From Flavobacterium granuli (GTDB taxonomy: Bacteria > Bacteroidota > Bacteroidia > Flavobacteriales > Flavobacteriaceae), in contig NZ_FQWO01000008.1 in NCBI RefSeq assembly GCF_900129705.1, positions 1-64,000 of the forward strand: a stretch of DNA of 64,000 nt, written 5' to 3'. The position numbers and the translations under genes were made by a program. This document shows positions 49,545-59,041 of the stretch, piece by piece. The notes beneath the pieces are model-generated. The model made no database searches, was not told the DNA's origin, and saw nothing but the letters and a program-made list of their open reading frames with translations. Within the stretch, counting starts at the first letter, position 1; each line of letters begins with the position of its first letter.

Positions 49545-50978
49545 ATGTTTTTTAACTCCCTATCTTTCGCTATATTCCTGCCAATAGTATTTCTGCTCTA
49601 CTGGTTTGTTTTTAATAAAACCAAAAGCAGTCAGAACCTTTTGTTGATCGTAGCCAGTTATTATTTTTATTCCTGTTGGGATTGGCGGTTCCTGTTTTTA
49701 TTGATTTTCTCCACTTTTTTGGATTATTATACCGGAATCCGAATCGAAAAAAGCGCGACAGAAAGAGGGCGGAAGTTTTGGTTCTGGCTGAGTATCATTG
49801 TCAATTTGGGTTTTTTGGGTATTTTTAAATACTATAATTTTTTTGCAGCCTCGTTTTCGGAATTATTGAATGGTTTTGGTCTAAAAACCAGTCCTTTATT
49901 GCTGAATGTTATCCTTCCCGTTGGGATTTCTTTTTATACTTTTCACGGCTTATCCTATGTGATTGATATTTATTACAAACGAATCAAGGCGGAATATAAT
50001 TTTGTTGATTATTCGCTTTTTGTGAGTTATTTTCCATTATTAGTGGCGGGACCTATAGAGCGGGCAACGCATTTATTGCCGGAAGTAAAGGTCAAAAGAA
50101 CTTTCAATTTCGATCAGGCCAAAGAAGGAGTGTATCAAATTATCTGGGGATTGGTCAAGAAAGTGGTTATCGCAGATAGTTGTGCTACCTATGCCAATGC
50201 CATTTTTGACAATTATGAATCGATGAATTCGTTGTCATTAGTATTGGGAGCCTTTTATTTTGCTTTCCAGATTTATGGGGATTTTTCGGGTTATTCGGAT
50301 ATGGCTTTGGGAATGTCTAAATTGTTCGGACTGGAATTGTTACGCAATTTCAATTTTCCTTATTTCTCCAGAGACATTGCCGAGTTTTGGCGTCGCTGGC
50401 ATATTTCCTTGTCATCCTGGTTTCGCGATTATGTCTATATTCCGTTAGGAGGCAGTAAAGGCAGCAAATGGAAACAGCTACGCAATGTATTTGTCATTTT
50501 CCTATTGAGTGGTTTTTGGCATGGAGCCAATTGGACTTTTATAGCCTGGGGCTTTATCAATGCATTATACTTTTTGCCATTGTTGTTGCTCAATAAGAAC
50601 AGATCCAATATAGAAACGGTAAGTTTAAATTGGAATCTGGATTCGTTAAAAGTGATATTCAGTATCCTTAGTACCTTTGCTTTAACTTGTTTGGCTTGGG
50701 TATTTTTCAGGGCCGAATCGATAAATATTGCTTTCGATTATATAGGAAGGATTTTTAGCAATCGAAGTTTTGTGTCACAATATCTGAAAAATGAGCGATA
50801 CAGTTATGAAATCATAATTTTGATAATAGCTTTTATTTGGGTCGAATGGAATAGCCGAACAAAGCTCGAACCCATTTCGGGAAGATTCAGTGAGCTTAAA
50901 CTGGCCCTGTGTATTATGGCTATTATCGCTTTGGGAACCTATTCGGATTATAAAGAATTCATCTATTTTCAGTTTTGA
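49545..50978 (+). CDS. MBOAT-family O-acyltransferase (AlgI-like)
   Basis: A 477-residue integral membrane protein with about 10-12 spans. It starts M-F-F-N-S-L-S-F-A-I-F-L-P-I-V, the AlgI-type start, and has the conserved membrane loop A-E-F-W-R-R-W-H-I-S-L-S-S-W-F-R-D-Y-V and the catalytic His in S-G-F-W-H-G-A-N-W near residue 325. AlgI-like proteins pass acetyl groups across the inner membrane for O-acetylation of exported polysaccharides. The next gene encodes an SGNH-type partner, the usual pairing. Confidence 0.93.
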   Translation: MFFNSLSFAIFLPIVFLLYWFVFNKTKSSQNLLLIVASYYFYSCWDWRFLFLLIFSTFLDYYTGIRIEKSATERGRKFWFWLSIIVNLGFLGIFKYYNFFAASFSELLNGFGLKTSPLLLNVILPVGISFYTFHGLSYVIDIYYKRIKAEYNFVDYSLFVSYFPLLVAGPIERATHLLPEVKVKRTFNFDQAKEGVYQIIWGLVKKVVIADSCATYANAIFDNYESMNSLSLVLGAFYFAFQIYGDFSGYSDMALGMSKLFGLELLRNFNFPYFSRDIAEFWRRWHISLSSWFRDYVYIPLGGSKGSKWKQLRNVFVIFLLSGFWHGANWTFIAWGFINALYFLPLLLLNKNRSNIETVSLNWNLDSLKVIFSILSTFALTCLAWVFFRAESINIAFDYIGRIFSNRSFVSQYLKNERYSYEIIILIIAFIWVEWNSRTKLEPISGRFSELKLALCIMAIIALGTYSDYKEFIYFQF

Positions 50979-51198
50979 TGAAATACCTTTGTCAAATCGA
51001 GGAATCATTTTTATTCTAAAAAAAGCAATATATAAAGACATTCATTGTGTCAGGCTGAGCGCAATCGAAGCCTTATTGAACTAAAAATGGCAATGCTAGG
51101 CTAGTCGAGATTGCCTCTAAAAAAATATAAGTCTGTCAGGAACGAAACTACAGAACATGACAGCTAAAGAAAAGATAAAAAAATAATAGAATTTGCAG

Positions 51199-52074
51199 AT
51201 GAAAAAGTTTTTAATATTCATTTCTAAAATGATGTTGCTATTGCTATTGATTGCCGTTGTTTTAGATTTTTGCTATACAGCAGTGTATTTGAAGTCGGAT
51301 CATCGAGGGAAAATAGATTATATTTACAATTCAAAAGCCAGGGAGTATGATGTAGCTATTTTAGGTTCATCCAGAGCCAACAATCATTTTGTTGCCCAAA
51401 TGTTTGAGGACAAAGGCTTGAAAGCATTCAATTTCGGGATGAGCGGTTCGCATTTATTTGAAGCCTCATTGATGCTGAAACTGATGGTAGAAAGGGGATA
51501 TAAAATTAAGAATCTAATCATTGAGACCGATTTAAATCTCTCCAACGAGCATCGGGCTGATGGAATTGCATCACGATTTTTACCCTATATCCATGATTCT
51601 AAAACAATAAAAGAACATTTTGCAAAAGAAAAAGATTTTTATGAATTGTATTACATCCCCTTTTATCGTTATGTGGCATTTGACTCTAAAATAGGGTTCA
51701 GGGAACTGTTTTTTAATGCAATACAAAAGAGAACATCCCATTTAGAAAATAAGGGCTATTATGCTTTAGGGAATAAGAAAGGAAACATGGAGAATGATCT
51801 TAGAGCGTTGAAGCCCTTGCATAATAAGTATTATGAAGAAATAAAAGCAATTTGCGCAGCCAATAAGATTAACTTAATTGCCCTAATGACTCCCATGTGC
51901 TCTAATGTAAAAGGGATGGACTATTTTGAAAAAGTCAATAAAGTGTATCCCGAGATTCACAATTACGAAAACGCGGTACAGGGAGACCAATATTTTTCGT
52001 CCTGTGGACACATGAATGACACCGGAGCCAGAATGTTTACCGCTCGGATTTTAAAAGATTTTTTTAATAAATAA
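51199..52074 (+). CDS. Membrane-anchored SGNH-like protein, partner of the MBOAT acyltransferase
   Basis: A 291-residue protein from the ATG at 51199; a TTG two codons earlier is in frame but less likely. One N-terminal membrane anchor (about residues 3-28) is followed by I-L-G-S-S-R-A-N-N-H-F, whose Ser is the putative nucleophile with the Asn of block III, and late S-C-G-H-M-N-D-T-G-A that supplies Asp/His candidates. The fold resembles DltD/AlgX-like SGNH proteins that finish O-acyl transfer in the periplasm. It follows the MBOAT gene by about 220 bp, a gap holding a dispersed repeat (GTCAGGCTGAGCGCAATCG near 51049). Confidence 0.8.
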   Translation: MKKFLIFISKMMLLLLLIAVVLDFCYTAVYLKSDHRGKIDYIYNSKAREYDVAILGSSRANNHFVAQMFEDKGLKAFNFGMSGSHLFEASLMLKLMVERGYKIKNLIIETDLNLSNEHRADGIASRFLPYIHDSKTIKEHFAKEKDFYELYYIPFYRYVAFDSKIGFRELFFNAIQKRTSHLENKGYYALGNKKGNMENDLRALKPLHNKYYEEIKAICAANKINLIALMTPMCSNVKGMDYFEKVNKVYPEIHNYENAVQGDQYFSSCGHMNDTGARMFTARILKDFFNK

Positions 52075-52079
52075 TTTTA

Positions 52080-53225
52080 ATGAAAATAGCTTTTCTAACC
52101 CCCGAATATCCGTATGCTAAAGTAAGGAATACTGCTGGTTTAGGAACCAGTATCAGACATCTTGTTTCGGCTTTAGTAAGTAAAGGTGTTGCGGTAACTG
52201 TATTTGTTTATGCTCAGGAAAAATCAGAAATTTTTGTCGAAAACGGGATTGCTTTCCATCTGATTGAAGATAAAAAATACCCTTTTGCCAAATGGTTTTT
52301 CTACAGAAAGTATATCCAAAAGTATTGTAACAGGATTATAAAGAAAGAAAAAATAGAGGTCTTGGAAGCGCCCGACTGGACTGGGATTACGGCTTTCATG
52401 AATTTCAATGTTCCTCTGCTGATTCGTTTTCATGGCAGTGACACTTATTTTTGTCATTTGGAAAAAAGAAAACAAAAACTAAAAAATTATTGGTTTGAAA
52501 AAAGGGCTATCGATAAAGCGACTGCTTATATAGCACCAACTCGTTTTGCAGGAGCGCTCTCGGCAAAATTATTTGGAATCAAAAACAAAACGATACAAAC
52601 AATTCATCATGGATTAGGACTCGAAAACTTTGAAAATTCAAATCCGGAAAGCTATGAAAAAGGGGTAATTCTATATGTGGGTACCCTTATCAGAAAGAAA
52701 GGAGTCCTGGAGCTTCCCGGAATTTTTAATCTGGTGCGGCAGCAGCATCCCGAAGCCAGATTAATCCTTATTGGCGGAGACGCCAGCGATATTGAAACCC
52801 AATCCAATTCCACTTGGGAGCTGTTGAAGAAAAAGTTCGATTCGGAAGATCTTAAAAAAGTAACTTATTTGGGACCAATAACCTACCAAGAAGTGCAGCA
52901 TCATATCAAAAATGCACAGCTTTGTGTGTTTCCTACCTTTGCAGAAACTTTAGGGATGGTAACAATTGAATCGATGGCCTTGCAAAAACCAGTGGTGAAC
53001 AGCAATATGGAATGGTCAAAGGAATTGATTGTGGATGGCGAAAGTGGATTTTTGGTGAATCCTAAAGACGCGGCCTTATTTGCAGAAAAAATACTAGCTT
53101 TGATAAACGATCCGGTTTTGAGTCAATCTATTGGTAAAGAAGCAAGGATAAGGGTCGAAAAGCTTTTTGATATAGAGCAGATTGCCCAAGAGAATATAGC
53201 GTTTTATCAATCCTTAATTAACTAA
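52080..53225 (+). CDS. Family 4 glycosyltransferase
   Basis: A 381-residue GT-B enzyme that starts K-I-A-F-L-T-P-E-Y-P-Y-A-K-V-R-N-T-A-G-L-G-T, the glycogen-synthase-like GT4 start. Other motifs are I-H-H-G-L-G-L-E, Y-V-G-T-L-I-R-K-K-G-V-L-E-L-P and the donor motif F-A-E-T-L-G-M-V-T-I-E-S-M-A with E-x7-E. It lies 5 bp after the SGNH gene and 3 bp before the next, within one operon. Confidence 0.9.
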   Translation: MKIAFLTPEYPYAKVRNTAGLGTSIRHLVSALVSKGVAVTVFVYAQEKSEIFVENGIAFHLIEDKKYPFAKWFFYRKYIQKYCNRIIKKEKIEVLEAPDWTGITAFMNFNVPLLIRFHGSDTYFCHLEKRKQKLKNYWFEKRAIDKATAYIAPTRFAGALSAKLFGIKNKTIQTIHHGLGLENFENSNPESYEKGVILYVGTLIRKKGVLELPGIFNLVRQQHPEARLILIGGDASDIETQSNSTWELLKKKFDSEDLKKVTYLGPITYQEVQHHIKNAQLCVFPTFAETLGMVTIESMALQKPVVNSNMEWSKELIVDGESGFLVNPKDAALFAEKILALINDPVLSQSIGKEARIRVEKLFDIEQIAQENIAFYQSLIN

Positions 53226-53228
53226 ATT

Positions 53229-54770
53229 TTGATTATAGTTTGCCATTTAAGAGATAAAATCACGTCGGTGGTCAGCCGGGATAATCAACGAATCCATTTT
53301 GATTATCAGGGAACCATCGCTAAGGGTTTGCTTCTTTTGGCAGAACGGTTCCCCAATGAGAAAATGGTTTGGTGTCATGCAGACTGGGTTCAGAATTTAG
53401 ATTTGAAGGCCATAGAAAGTCTCTTTCACCATGATAAAATGATGTTCTCTTACAGTGGAGCTTCCAATAATTATTTCCAAAGTACAATAGGTTATGTAGA
53501 AGAATCCCCTTTTATAAAAATAAATAAAAAAGTATCTTATCCTAGTTGGCAAATGAGCAGCTTGGTGGGTGTTTTACATGCTTCTTTGTTATTGTCGGTT
53601 AAAGACAAGATAAAAGCGGATTCCAATTTTGATTATTATCTGAATTCGCTGGCCAAGCTATGTATGCCTTTAGGGTTGTTTTGTTATTCAGAGCCGAAAC
53701 TTTTACAGGGATTAGAAAAAGTTTCAATTCCACAAGCATCTATGTATACCCTTTTTAGGTTTGTACGGCAGCATTATAAAAAAAGATGGACACTCCTTTT
53801 GGTATTGAATCTTATCATTTATGAGCGACGTTTCCCTTTTGGAGCCTTTCTCTATGCCGGATTTTTTATGAACAGAAATAAAAATGGGATTAATCTGGAT
53901 GCCATTGCGGTTAATTCTTCGTTAAAAGTAGTTGAGCGGGCCACAATAGACGTGATTATTCCCACCATAGGGAGAAAAATGTATTTGTATGATGTTCTCT
54001 GTGATTTAAGAAACCAAAGCCATCTACCCAAAAATGTCATTATAGTGGAACAGAATCCGTTGGCTGACAGTGTTTCTGAACTGGATTATTTGCAGACTGA
54101 AGATTGGCCTTTTGTAATTAAACATAGTTTTACCCATCAGCCAGGAGCCTGTAATGCAAGGAATATCGCTTTGAAACAGCTGGAAAGCGAATGGGTTTTT
54201 TTGGCGGATGATGATATTAGAATACCACCTTTTTTCATTTTTTCTGCAATTGAACGAATTAATGCTATGGGGGCAAAGGCAGTATCACTATCTTGTTTAG
54301 TAGAAGAGGAAATTCAAAAATATACTGGAGTTTTTCAATGGATTAGTTTCGGTTCAGGATGTAGTATTGTCGCTTCAGAAAGTTTAAAAGAACTTCAATT
54401 TGATTTGGTTTTTGAATTTGGCTATGGTGAGGATAGCGATTTTGGTATGCAATTGAGAAATAATGGTTTTGATATATTATATCTGCCAGAACCAAGTATA
54501 AAACATTTAAGAGCTCCAATGGGAGGCTTTAGGACTAGACCACATTTGCCCTGGCATAAGGATGGCATACAGCCCAAGCCATCGCCTACAATTATGTTTT
54601 TTAAGATCAACAATCTCAGCAAAGAACAGCTATTGGGCTATAAAACGGTTCTTTTTTTTAAGTATTATAAGCATCAAAAAATCAAAAATCCAATTCGCTA
54701 TTTTCTTTATTTTAGAAAACAATGGAGACGAAGTGTTTTTTGGGCAAATAAATTAAAAGAAAGACAATGA
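53229..54770 (+). CDS. Family 2 glycosyltransferase with a 235-residue N-terminal extension
   Basis: A 513-residue protein from a TTG at 53229, 3 bp after the upstream stop. The GT2 domain is in the second half: T-I-D-V-I-I-P-T-I-G-R-K near residue 238, then F-T-H-Q-P-G-A-C-N-A-R-N-I and F-L-A-D-D-D-I-R-I-P with the DxD-type site, and F-G-Y-G-E-D-S-D-F-G. The N-terminal part (M-V-W-C-H-A-D-W-V-Q-N and S-Y-S-G-A-S-N-N) is not a domain I can name; it could be a second, degenerate GT-like domain. The next ATG overlaps the stop. Confidence 0.82.
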   Translation: MIIVCHLRDKITSVVSRDNQRIHFDYQGTIAKGLLLLAERFPNEKMVWCHADWVQNLDLKAIESLFHHDKMMFSYSGASNNYFQSTIGYVEESPFIKINKKVSYPSWQMSSLVGVLHASLLLSVKDKIKADSNFDYYLNSLAKLCMPLGLFCYSEPKLLQGLEKVSIPQASMYTLFRFVRQHYKKRWTLLLVLNLIIYERRFPFGAFLYAGFFMNRNKNGINLDAIAVNSSLKVVERATIDVIIPTIGRKMYLYDVLCDLRNQSHLPKNVIIVEQNPLADSVSELDYLQTEDWPFVIKHSFTHQPGACNARNIALKQLESEWVFLADDDIRIPPFFIFSAIERINAMGAKAVSLSCLVEEEIQKYTGVFQWISFGSGCSIVASESLKELQFDLVFEFGYGEDSDFGMQLRNNGFDILYLPEPSIKHLRAPMGGFRTRPHLPWHKDGIQPKPSPTIMFFKINNLSKEQLLGYKTVLFFKYYKHQKIKNPIRYFLYFRKQWRRSVFWANKLKERQ

Positions 54771-55768
54771 ATTTTGCTTTGATCATCTGTACTTATATGC
54801 GACCGAAACCCTTGCTTCAATTACTGCAATCGGTTGAAGGGCAATCATGCTATCCAAATGAGATTCTAGTAATTGATGGATCTACAAATTCTGGGACAGC
54901 CTTGGTTTTGGAAGAGCAAGCATTCGAAAATTTGACTTATTTCCGGGTTCCAAAAGAGCATCGCGGTTTAACCAGGCAAAGAAATTATGGGATTGAAAGG
55001 CTAGGCGAAAATATAGAGGTTGTTTGTTTTCTGGATGACGACACTGTTTTGGAAAAAGATTATTTTGAACAATTATTAAACACTTATGTTCTTTTTCCTG
55101 ATGCAGTAGGGGCTGGTGGTTATATTCAAAATGGAATAAAATATGAGTTTGTAGGTTATAGTTATCAGCCGAGCTTTGATGAGTTTTATTTTGACGGATG
55201 GAAAAGAAAGGACGGAAGTCGTTTTGTACTGCGAAAAAAATTAGGATTAGACAGCGATTGTTTACCGGGATTTTCTCCTTTGTTTTCTCATGGACGTAGT
55301 GTTGGTTTTTTGCCTCCGAGCGGGAAAATCTATAAAGTAGAACAATTAATGGGTGGGGTTTCTTCATTTAGAAAAGAAATTTTTAAAGACTGTCAGTTTG
55401 CCGCTTATTTTGAAGGTTATGGGCTGTATGAAGATGCTGATTTTTCAATTCGAGTTGCCCGAACAGGGGCTTTATATTTGAATACTCTGGCAAGATTAAA
55501 TCATTTTCATGATGAATCGGGAAGACCTGACCCATACCGATACGGAAAAATGGTGGTTCGCAATGGCTGGTACGTTTGGCGAATCAAGAATCCCAATCCC
55601 AAGTGGAAAGACCAATTCAAATGGCATGCTATCACGATACTTTTGATACTGGTACGATTTAGTAATGTTGTAAGTACAGATAAGAAAAAAGAGGCTTGGA
55701 GCGAAGCTTTAGGGCGAACAGTAGGCTGGTGGAGTTTGTTTGTTAATAAACCCCAACATACTAATTAA
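54767..55768 (+). CDS. Family 2 glycosyltransferase
   Basis: A 333-residue GT2 protein: L-I-I-C-T-Y-M-R-P-K-P-L, V-I-D-G-S-T-N-S-G-T, L-T-R-Q-R-N-Y-G-I and V-C-F-L-D-D-D-T-V-L with the metal-binding Asp triplet near residue 90-93. G-L-Y-E-D-A-D-F-S-I-R carries the probable catalytic acid. ATGA overlap with the previous gene implies coupled translation. It is the last gene of the 48-56 kb operon. Confidence 0.88.
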   Translation: MNFALIICTYMRPKPLLQLLQSVEGQSCYPNEILVIDGSTNSGTALVLEEQAFENLTYFRVPKEHRGLTRQRNYGIERLGENIEVVCFLDDDTVLEKDYFEQLLNTYVLFPDAVGAGGYIQNGIKYEFVGYSYQPSFDEFYFDGWKRKDGSRFVLRKKLGLDSDCLPGFSPLFSHGRSVGFLPPSGKIYKVEQLMGGVSSFRKEIFKDCQFAAYFEGYGLYEDADFSIRVARTGALYLNTLARLNHFHDESGRPDPYRYGKMVVRNGWYVWRIKNPNPKWKDQFKWHAITILLILVRFSNVVSTDKKKEAWSEALGRTVGWWSLFVNKPQHTN

Positions 55769-55795
55769 AGAGCATATAGCTAAGTCAAAAACAAA

Positions 55796-55816
55796 ACCCC
55801 GCTTTTTCAGCGGGGT
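55796..55816 (-). terminator. Intrinsic terminator of the DUF6266 gene
   Basis: Stem ACCCCGCT (55796-55803) / AGCGGGGT (55809-55816), loop of 5 nt. The A-rich stretch just left of it (AAAAACAAA) becomes a U-rich tail on the minus strand, about 100 bp after that gene's stop. It may also stop plus-strand transcription from the glycosyltransferase operon. Confidence 0.75.
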
Positions 55817-55912
55817 CGCTTAATCCTTTGCAGCCAGTCTTCCATCCAAAATCAGCTGCTGGGCTATGAGCTGGCAGAAAACGGTTAACAGCCAAACGGA
55901 AACCAATAACAG

Positions 55913-56662
55913 TTAAATCACCTCCACTATGTTTAAGGCATTAAAGGCACCGTCGTTTAGTGGATACTGCACGCCATTGACTTCCTGATAAAACTCAATA
56001 GACAACAGATGCAATTGGCTGCCTATTCCCACCGGAATTCCTGCCGGAACCAAATTCAATGAGCTCTCAGTAAGGCTAATGGGCAAATTACTGACAGGGC
56101 TATAACTAGTCTCGAAAAGACCGGTCTCAAAATCCAGATTCACAAATGCCGAACGAAAACTCACATGGCTGGCACTTTCGGGAGTTGACAATTGCTCGCC
56201 TGCAACAAAATCCGGAATGGCTATCGTTCCCGTGGCAGTATCCACCGAATAGGGAGCATGAAGCACTGTCTGCAATCGGGCTTTTGCATTAAAGTCAAAT
56301 CCCCTTAAAAGCAGCATGCCGTCGATGCTGGCAATTCCCTTGTGAACTGCCCGCTGGCCGCGTATCGAACTGCTGTCATAATTCTTGATGTCGCTCATGA
56401 GCTTGAACATCCTGCTTGATAGCTTCGAATCCTTGGCCCGGTTCAGCAAAGGCCCAATCGAATTGCGCAATTGCTTGCCCGATTGTACATTCATTCTAAA
56501 CTCATTAATGTTCTCTCGTGTTCTGGCAAAAGCAGGATCGTTTATGATTCTGCTTTTGCTGACTCCGCCTTTGGTTCGCACCATGTAACCATCGGGACTC
56601 TTGTAAAAAGTCAAACCGTCAAACGTTCCTTCTAACTTGATAATGCCTTTTAGTTTTCCCAT
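55913..56662 (-). CDS. DUF6266 family protein
   Basis: A 249-residue protein beginning M-G-K-L-K-G-I-I-K-L-E-G-T-F-D-G-L-T-F-Y-K-S, with F-A-R-T-R-E-N-I-N-E-F and R-A-V-H-K-G further on. This is the start pattern of DUF6266, a Bacteroidota family of unknown function. It has no signal peptide. The C-terminal half is strand-rich. It has a strong promoter upstream and a terminator downstream, so it is an independent unit lying against the polysaccharide operons. Confidence 0.85.
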   Translation of the reverse strand: MGKLKGIIKLEGTFDGLTFYKSPDGYMVRTKGGVSKSRIINDPAFARTRENINEFRMNVQSGKQLRNSIGPLLNRAKDSKLSSRMFKLMSDIKNYDSSSIRGQRAVHKGIASIDGMLLLRGFDFNAKARLQTVLHAPYSVDTATGTIAIPDFVAGEQLSTPESASHVSFRSAFVNLDFETGLFETSYSPVSNLPISLTESSLNLVPAGIPVGIGSQLHLLSIEFYQEVNGVQYPLNDGAFNALNIVEVI

Positions 56663-56693
56663 TTTTTTTTGTTTTTATGGATTTATATTGGAC

Positions 56694-56725
56694 CAAAACT
56701 AGACTGCTTTTTTCGGACATACAAA
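56694..56725 (-). promoter_or_regulatory. Bacteroidota-type promoter of the DUF6266 gene
   Basis: On the minus strand: TTTG (56725-56722), exactly 20 nt of spacer, then TAGTTTTG (56701-56694), matching TAnnTTTG. The start codon at 56662 would lie about 25 nt past the expected transcription start. This is the best full promoter match found in the window. Confidence 0.65.
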
Positions 56726-57356
56726 GACTGGGTACCGTTGGGAGCGCTTCGGAAACATTTAACGGTATTGGATTGTAAGTGCTTTGTTTTTATGGTTTTT
56801 ACTGCTAAAACGGACTAGGGCTGTTTTTACCGTTTGAATCACTTTTGACCCATTGCTAACTCCTTTTTGCCAATCCCTTTTTTTATTTTCGAAAGGGCCC
56901 CATTTGAGACACTCCCTGGATACCCGCAACCATCCCGCAACCATCCCGCAAGATACTTGCAACAAACTGCTATATAAACCACACACATTTAGGAAGTTGC
57001 CAAAACAAAAAAACGGTATAAATATATTTGATTGCTGAGTGATAGATAAAAGGGATACCATTTTAGCTTTAGCTTTATTGTGATCGGTAACCGATGGTTA
57101 TCCCCTTTTTATCGAAGGCTCTAATAACTTATCAACAATTGGAATAATTTGCCTTTGTATCATTTTGTATCATTTCTTGTTTAGTGGTGATCGTGCTAAA
57201 ATTTAAAATGATGCCATTTGTGTTTGTTTTGCATTGTTTGTGAAAGGAGGGGAAATTGTACGCTAAAGCATTGTTAATAAGTAAAATTTGTTTATACTCG
57301 AAGCTTCTCTAATTTTATATTCGATGTAAAATAAAAGGCTGTGTAAGCTGTTTAAA
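56726..57356. other. Intergenic stretch between DUF6266 and the small conserved gene
   Basis: No credible gene. An 11-bp tandem repeat AACCATCCCGC occurs twice near 56927-56950, and an imperfect long-range inverted repeat (GATAAAAGGGATA with its partner around 57095-57113) is present. The rest is AT-rich. Confidence 0.5.
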
Positions 57357-57569
57357 ATGAAAAGAATAGTAATTTACCCAAACGATATCAGGATGCTCAC
57401 CGATAAAAGTGAAAGCTATGCCCGTAAGGAAATTCAAAACTTGAAAAGAGTCCTCAATAAAGAACCGCATCAGAAAGTGACTATAAAGGAATATTGCCAT
57501 TATTATGGTTTAAATCTGGAGGAAGTATTGGGAGTCTTGTCTAAATTCGACATGCAAAAAGCATCTTAA
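57357..57569 (+). CDS. Small conserved protein, function unknown
   Basis: A 70-residue protein, M-K-R-I-V-I-Y-P-N-D-I-R-M-L-T, then K-S-E-S-Y-A-R-K-E-I-Q-N-L-K-R-V-L and V-T-I-K-E-Y-C-H-Y-Y-G-L. This pattern recurs in small Flavobacteriia proteins that look like helix-turn-helix or excisionase-like DNA binders (Y-P-x-D-I, K-S-x-x-Y-A-R, E-[YF]-C-x-Y-x-G-L), but no function is established that I know of. Stand-alone, 250 bp before the next glycosyltransferase. Confidence 0.72.
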   Translation: MKRIVIYPNDIRMLTDKSESYARKEIQNLKRVLNKEPHQKVTIKEYCHYYGLNLEEVLGVLSKFDMQKAS

Positions 57570-57815
57570 TAACTGTAACAAGCCATAGCATTGTGGGTAA
57601 AAAGTAATGAAATGTGATAATGGGTGGTTCTCCCAATAAATCGATCAAGCCATAAAATCGGGTATAGATATTCGCTAAAATCGGTTCAATCTCTGTCCAA
57701 TCTCGAAGTACTGCATCAGATCAATCTGTTTTAGAATGAATTGTGGTCTTGATAATCAGTATATTTAGTAATATATTTACAATAGAAACGCGAATTCCTA
57801 ACCGAATATCAGCCA

Positions 57816-58937
57816 ATGATTTTTGCCATCATCACTCATGTGCCCCATCTGCTGCAAAAAAAACAATATTTTGCCTATGCACCCTATGTGCGGGAAATGA
57901 ACAGTTGGATCAGGAATGTGGATCAAGTGATTCTGGTGACGCCAATAGCGAAGTCTGCAAAAACCCCCATTGATGCCAGTTATAAGCACGAAAACATTGA
58001 ATTGATGCCCATTGCAGGCTTTGATGTTTTAAGCCTAAAAACGATTTTGCTTTCGATGTATAAAATACCCAAAATAAGCTGGCAGATTTATAAAGCGATG
58101 CAAAAAGCCGATCACATTCATTTGCGTTGTCCGGGAAATATTGGATTACTAGGGTGTTTAGTTCAAATCCTTTTTCCAGCTAAACCAAAGACAGCTAAAT
58201 ATGCAGGGAATTGGGATCCTCAATCAAAACAGCCCTGGAGTTATAGGTTACAAAAGTGGCTGTTGAGCAATACTTTTTTGACCAGAAATATGCAAGTTTT
58301 GGTCTATGGAGAATGGAAAGTCAGGACTAAAAACATTAAACCCTTTTTTACGGCCACCTATAGCGAAGCAGATAAATTGCCATTTACCCAAAAGGATTTA
58401 GAGAGGGGAATTAGTTTTGTTTTTGTAGGGGCATTGGTTAAAGGAAAAAATCCGTTGTATGCCATACAGTTAGTAGAAAAATTAGTCCAAAGGGGGTATA
58501 CGATTAGTTTGGCTTTGTATGGGGAAGGTGTAGAACGCAAGGTTTTGGCGGATTATATTATTTCTAATGGTTTGGAAGATTATATAGAATTAAAAGGCAA
58601 TCAATCGCAATCAGTTTTAAAAGAAGCTTATCAGCATAGCCATTTTGTGATTTTGCCTTCGGCGAGTGAGGGTTGGCCCAAAGCGATAGCCGAAGGCATG
58701 TTTTGGGGTTGTGTACCGCTGTCGACTGCGGTTTCCTGTCTGCCTTATATGTTGGATTACGGCCGCAGAGGGGTTTTGCTGGAGATGGATTTAGAGAAAG
58801 ATCAGGCACAAATGGCACTTCTTTTGGAGAATCAGCTGGATTATAATGAGAAACAAAAAAAAGCGGCTGACTGGTCCAGAGCCTATACTTTGGATGTTTT
58901 TGAGAAAGAGGTGGGCGATTTATTGCTGTCAAAGTAA
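57816..58937 (+). CDS. Family 4 glycosyltransferase
   Basis: A 373-residue GT-B enzyme. It begins M-I-F-A-I-I-T-H-V-P-H, has H-L-R-C-P-G-N-I-G-L-L-G in the acceptor domain, F-V-G-A-L-V-K-G-K-N-P-L-Y-A-I as the donor-domain start and L-P-S-A-S-E-G-W-P-K-A-I-A-E-G-M as the E-x7-E donor motif. It begins the last polysaccharide block of the window. Confidence 0.88.
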   Translation: MIFAIITHVPHLLQKKQYFAYAPYVREMNSWIRNVDQVILVTPIAKSAKTPIDASYKHENIELMPIAGFDVLSLKTILLSMYKIPKISWQIYKAMQKADHIHLRCPGNIGLLGCLVQILFPAKPKTAKYAGNWDPQSKQPWSYRLQKWLLSNTFLTRNMQVLVYGEWKVRTKNIKPFFTATYSEADKLPFTQKDLERGISFVFVGALVKGKNPLYAIQLVEKLVQRGYTISLALYGEGVERKVLADYIISNGLEDYIELKGNQSQSVLKEAYQHSHFVILPSASEGWPKAIAEGMFWGCVPLSTAVSCLPYMLDYGRRGVLLEMDLEKDQAQMALLLENQLDYNEKQKKAADWSRAYTLDVFEKEVGDLLLSK

Positions 58938-59041
58938 TTGCATTTCTATGATTTTCATAGTTTTATGGCAGGATTCAATACTGATTATTTGATAAATTTT
59001 GTTTGCTTTGAATGTGCCAAATATAGAAAAACAAGCTTTAG

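Noticed and set aside
57040..57125. Long inverted repeat as an attachment site or origin element
   Set aside because: The arms (GATAAAAGGGATA and its partner) are imperfect and far apart, and no integrase or replication gene is nearby.
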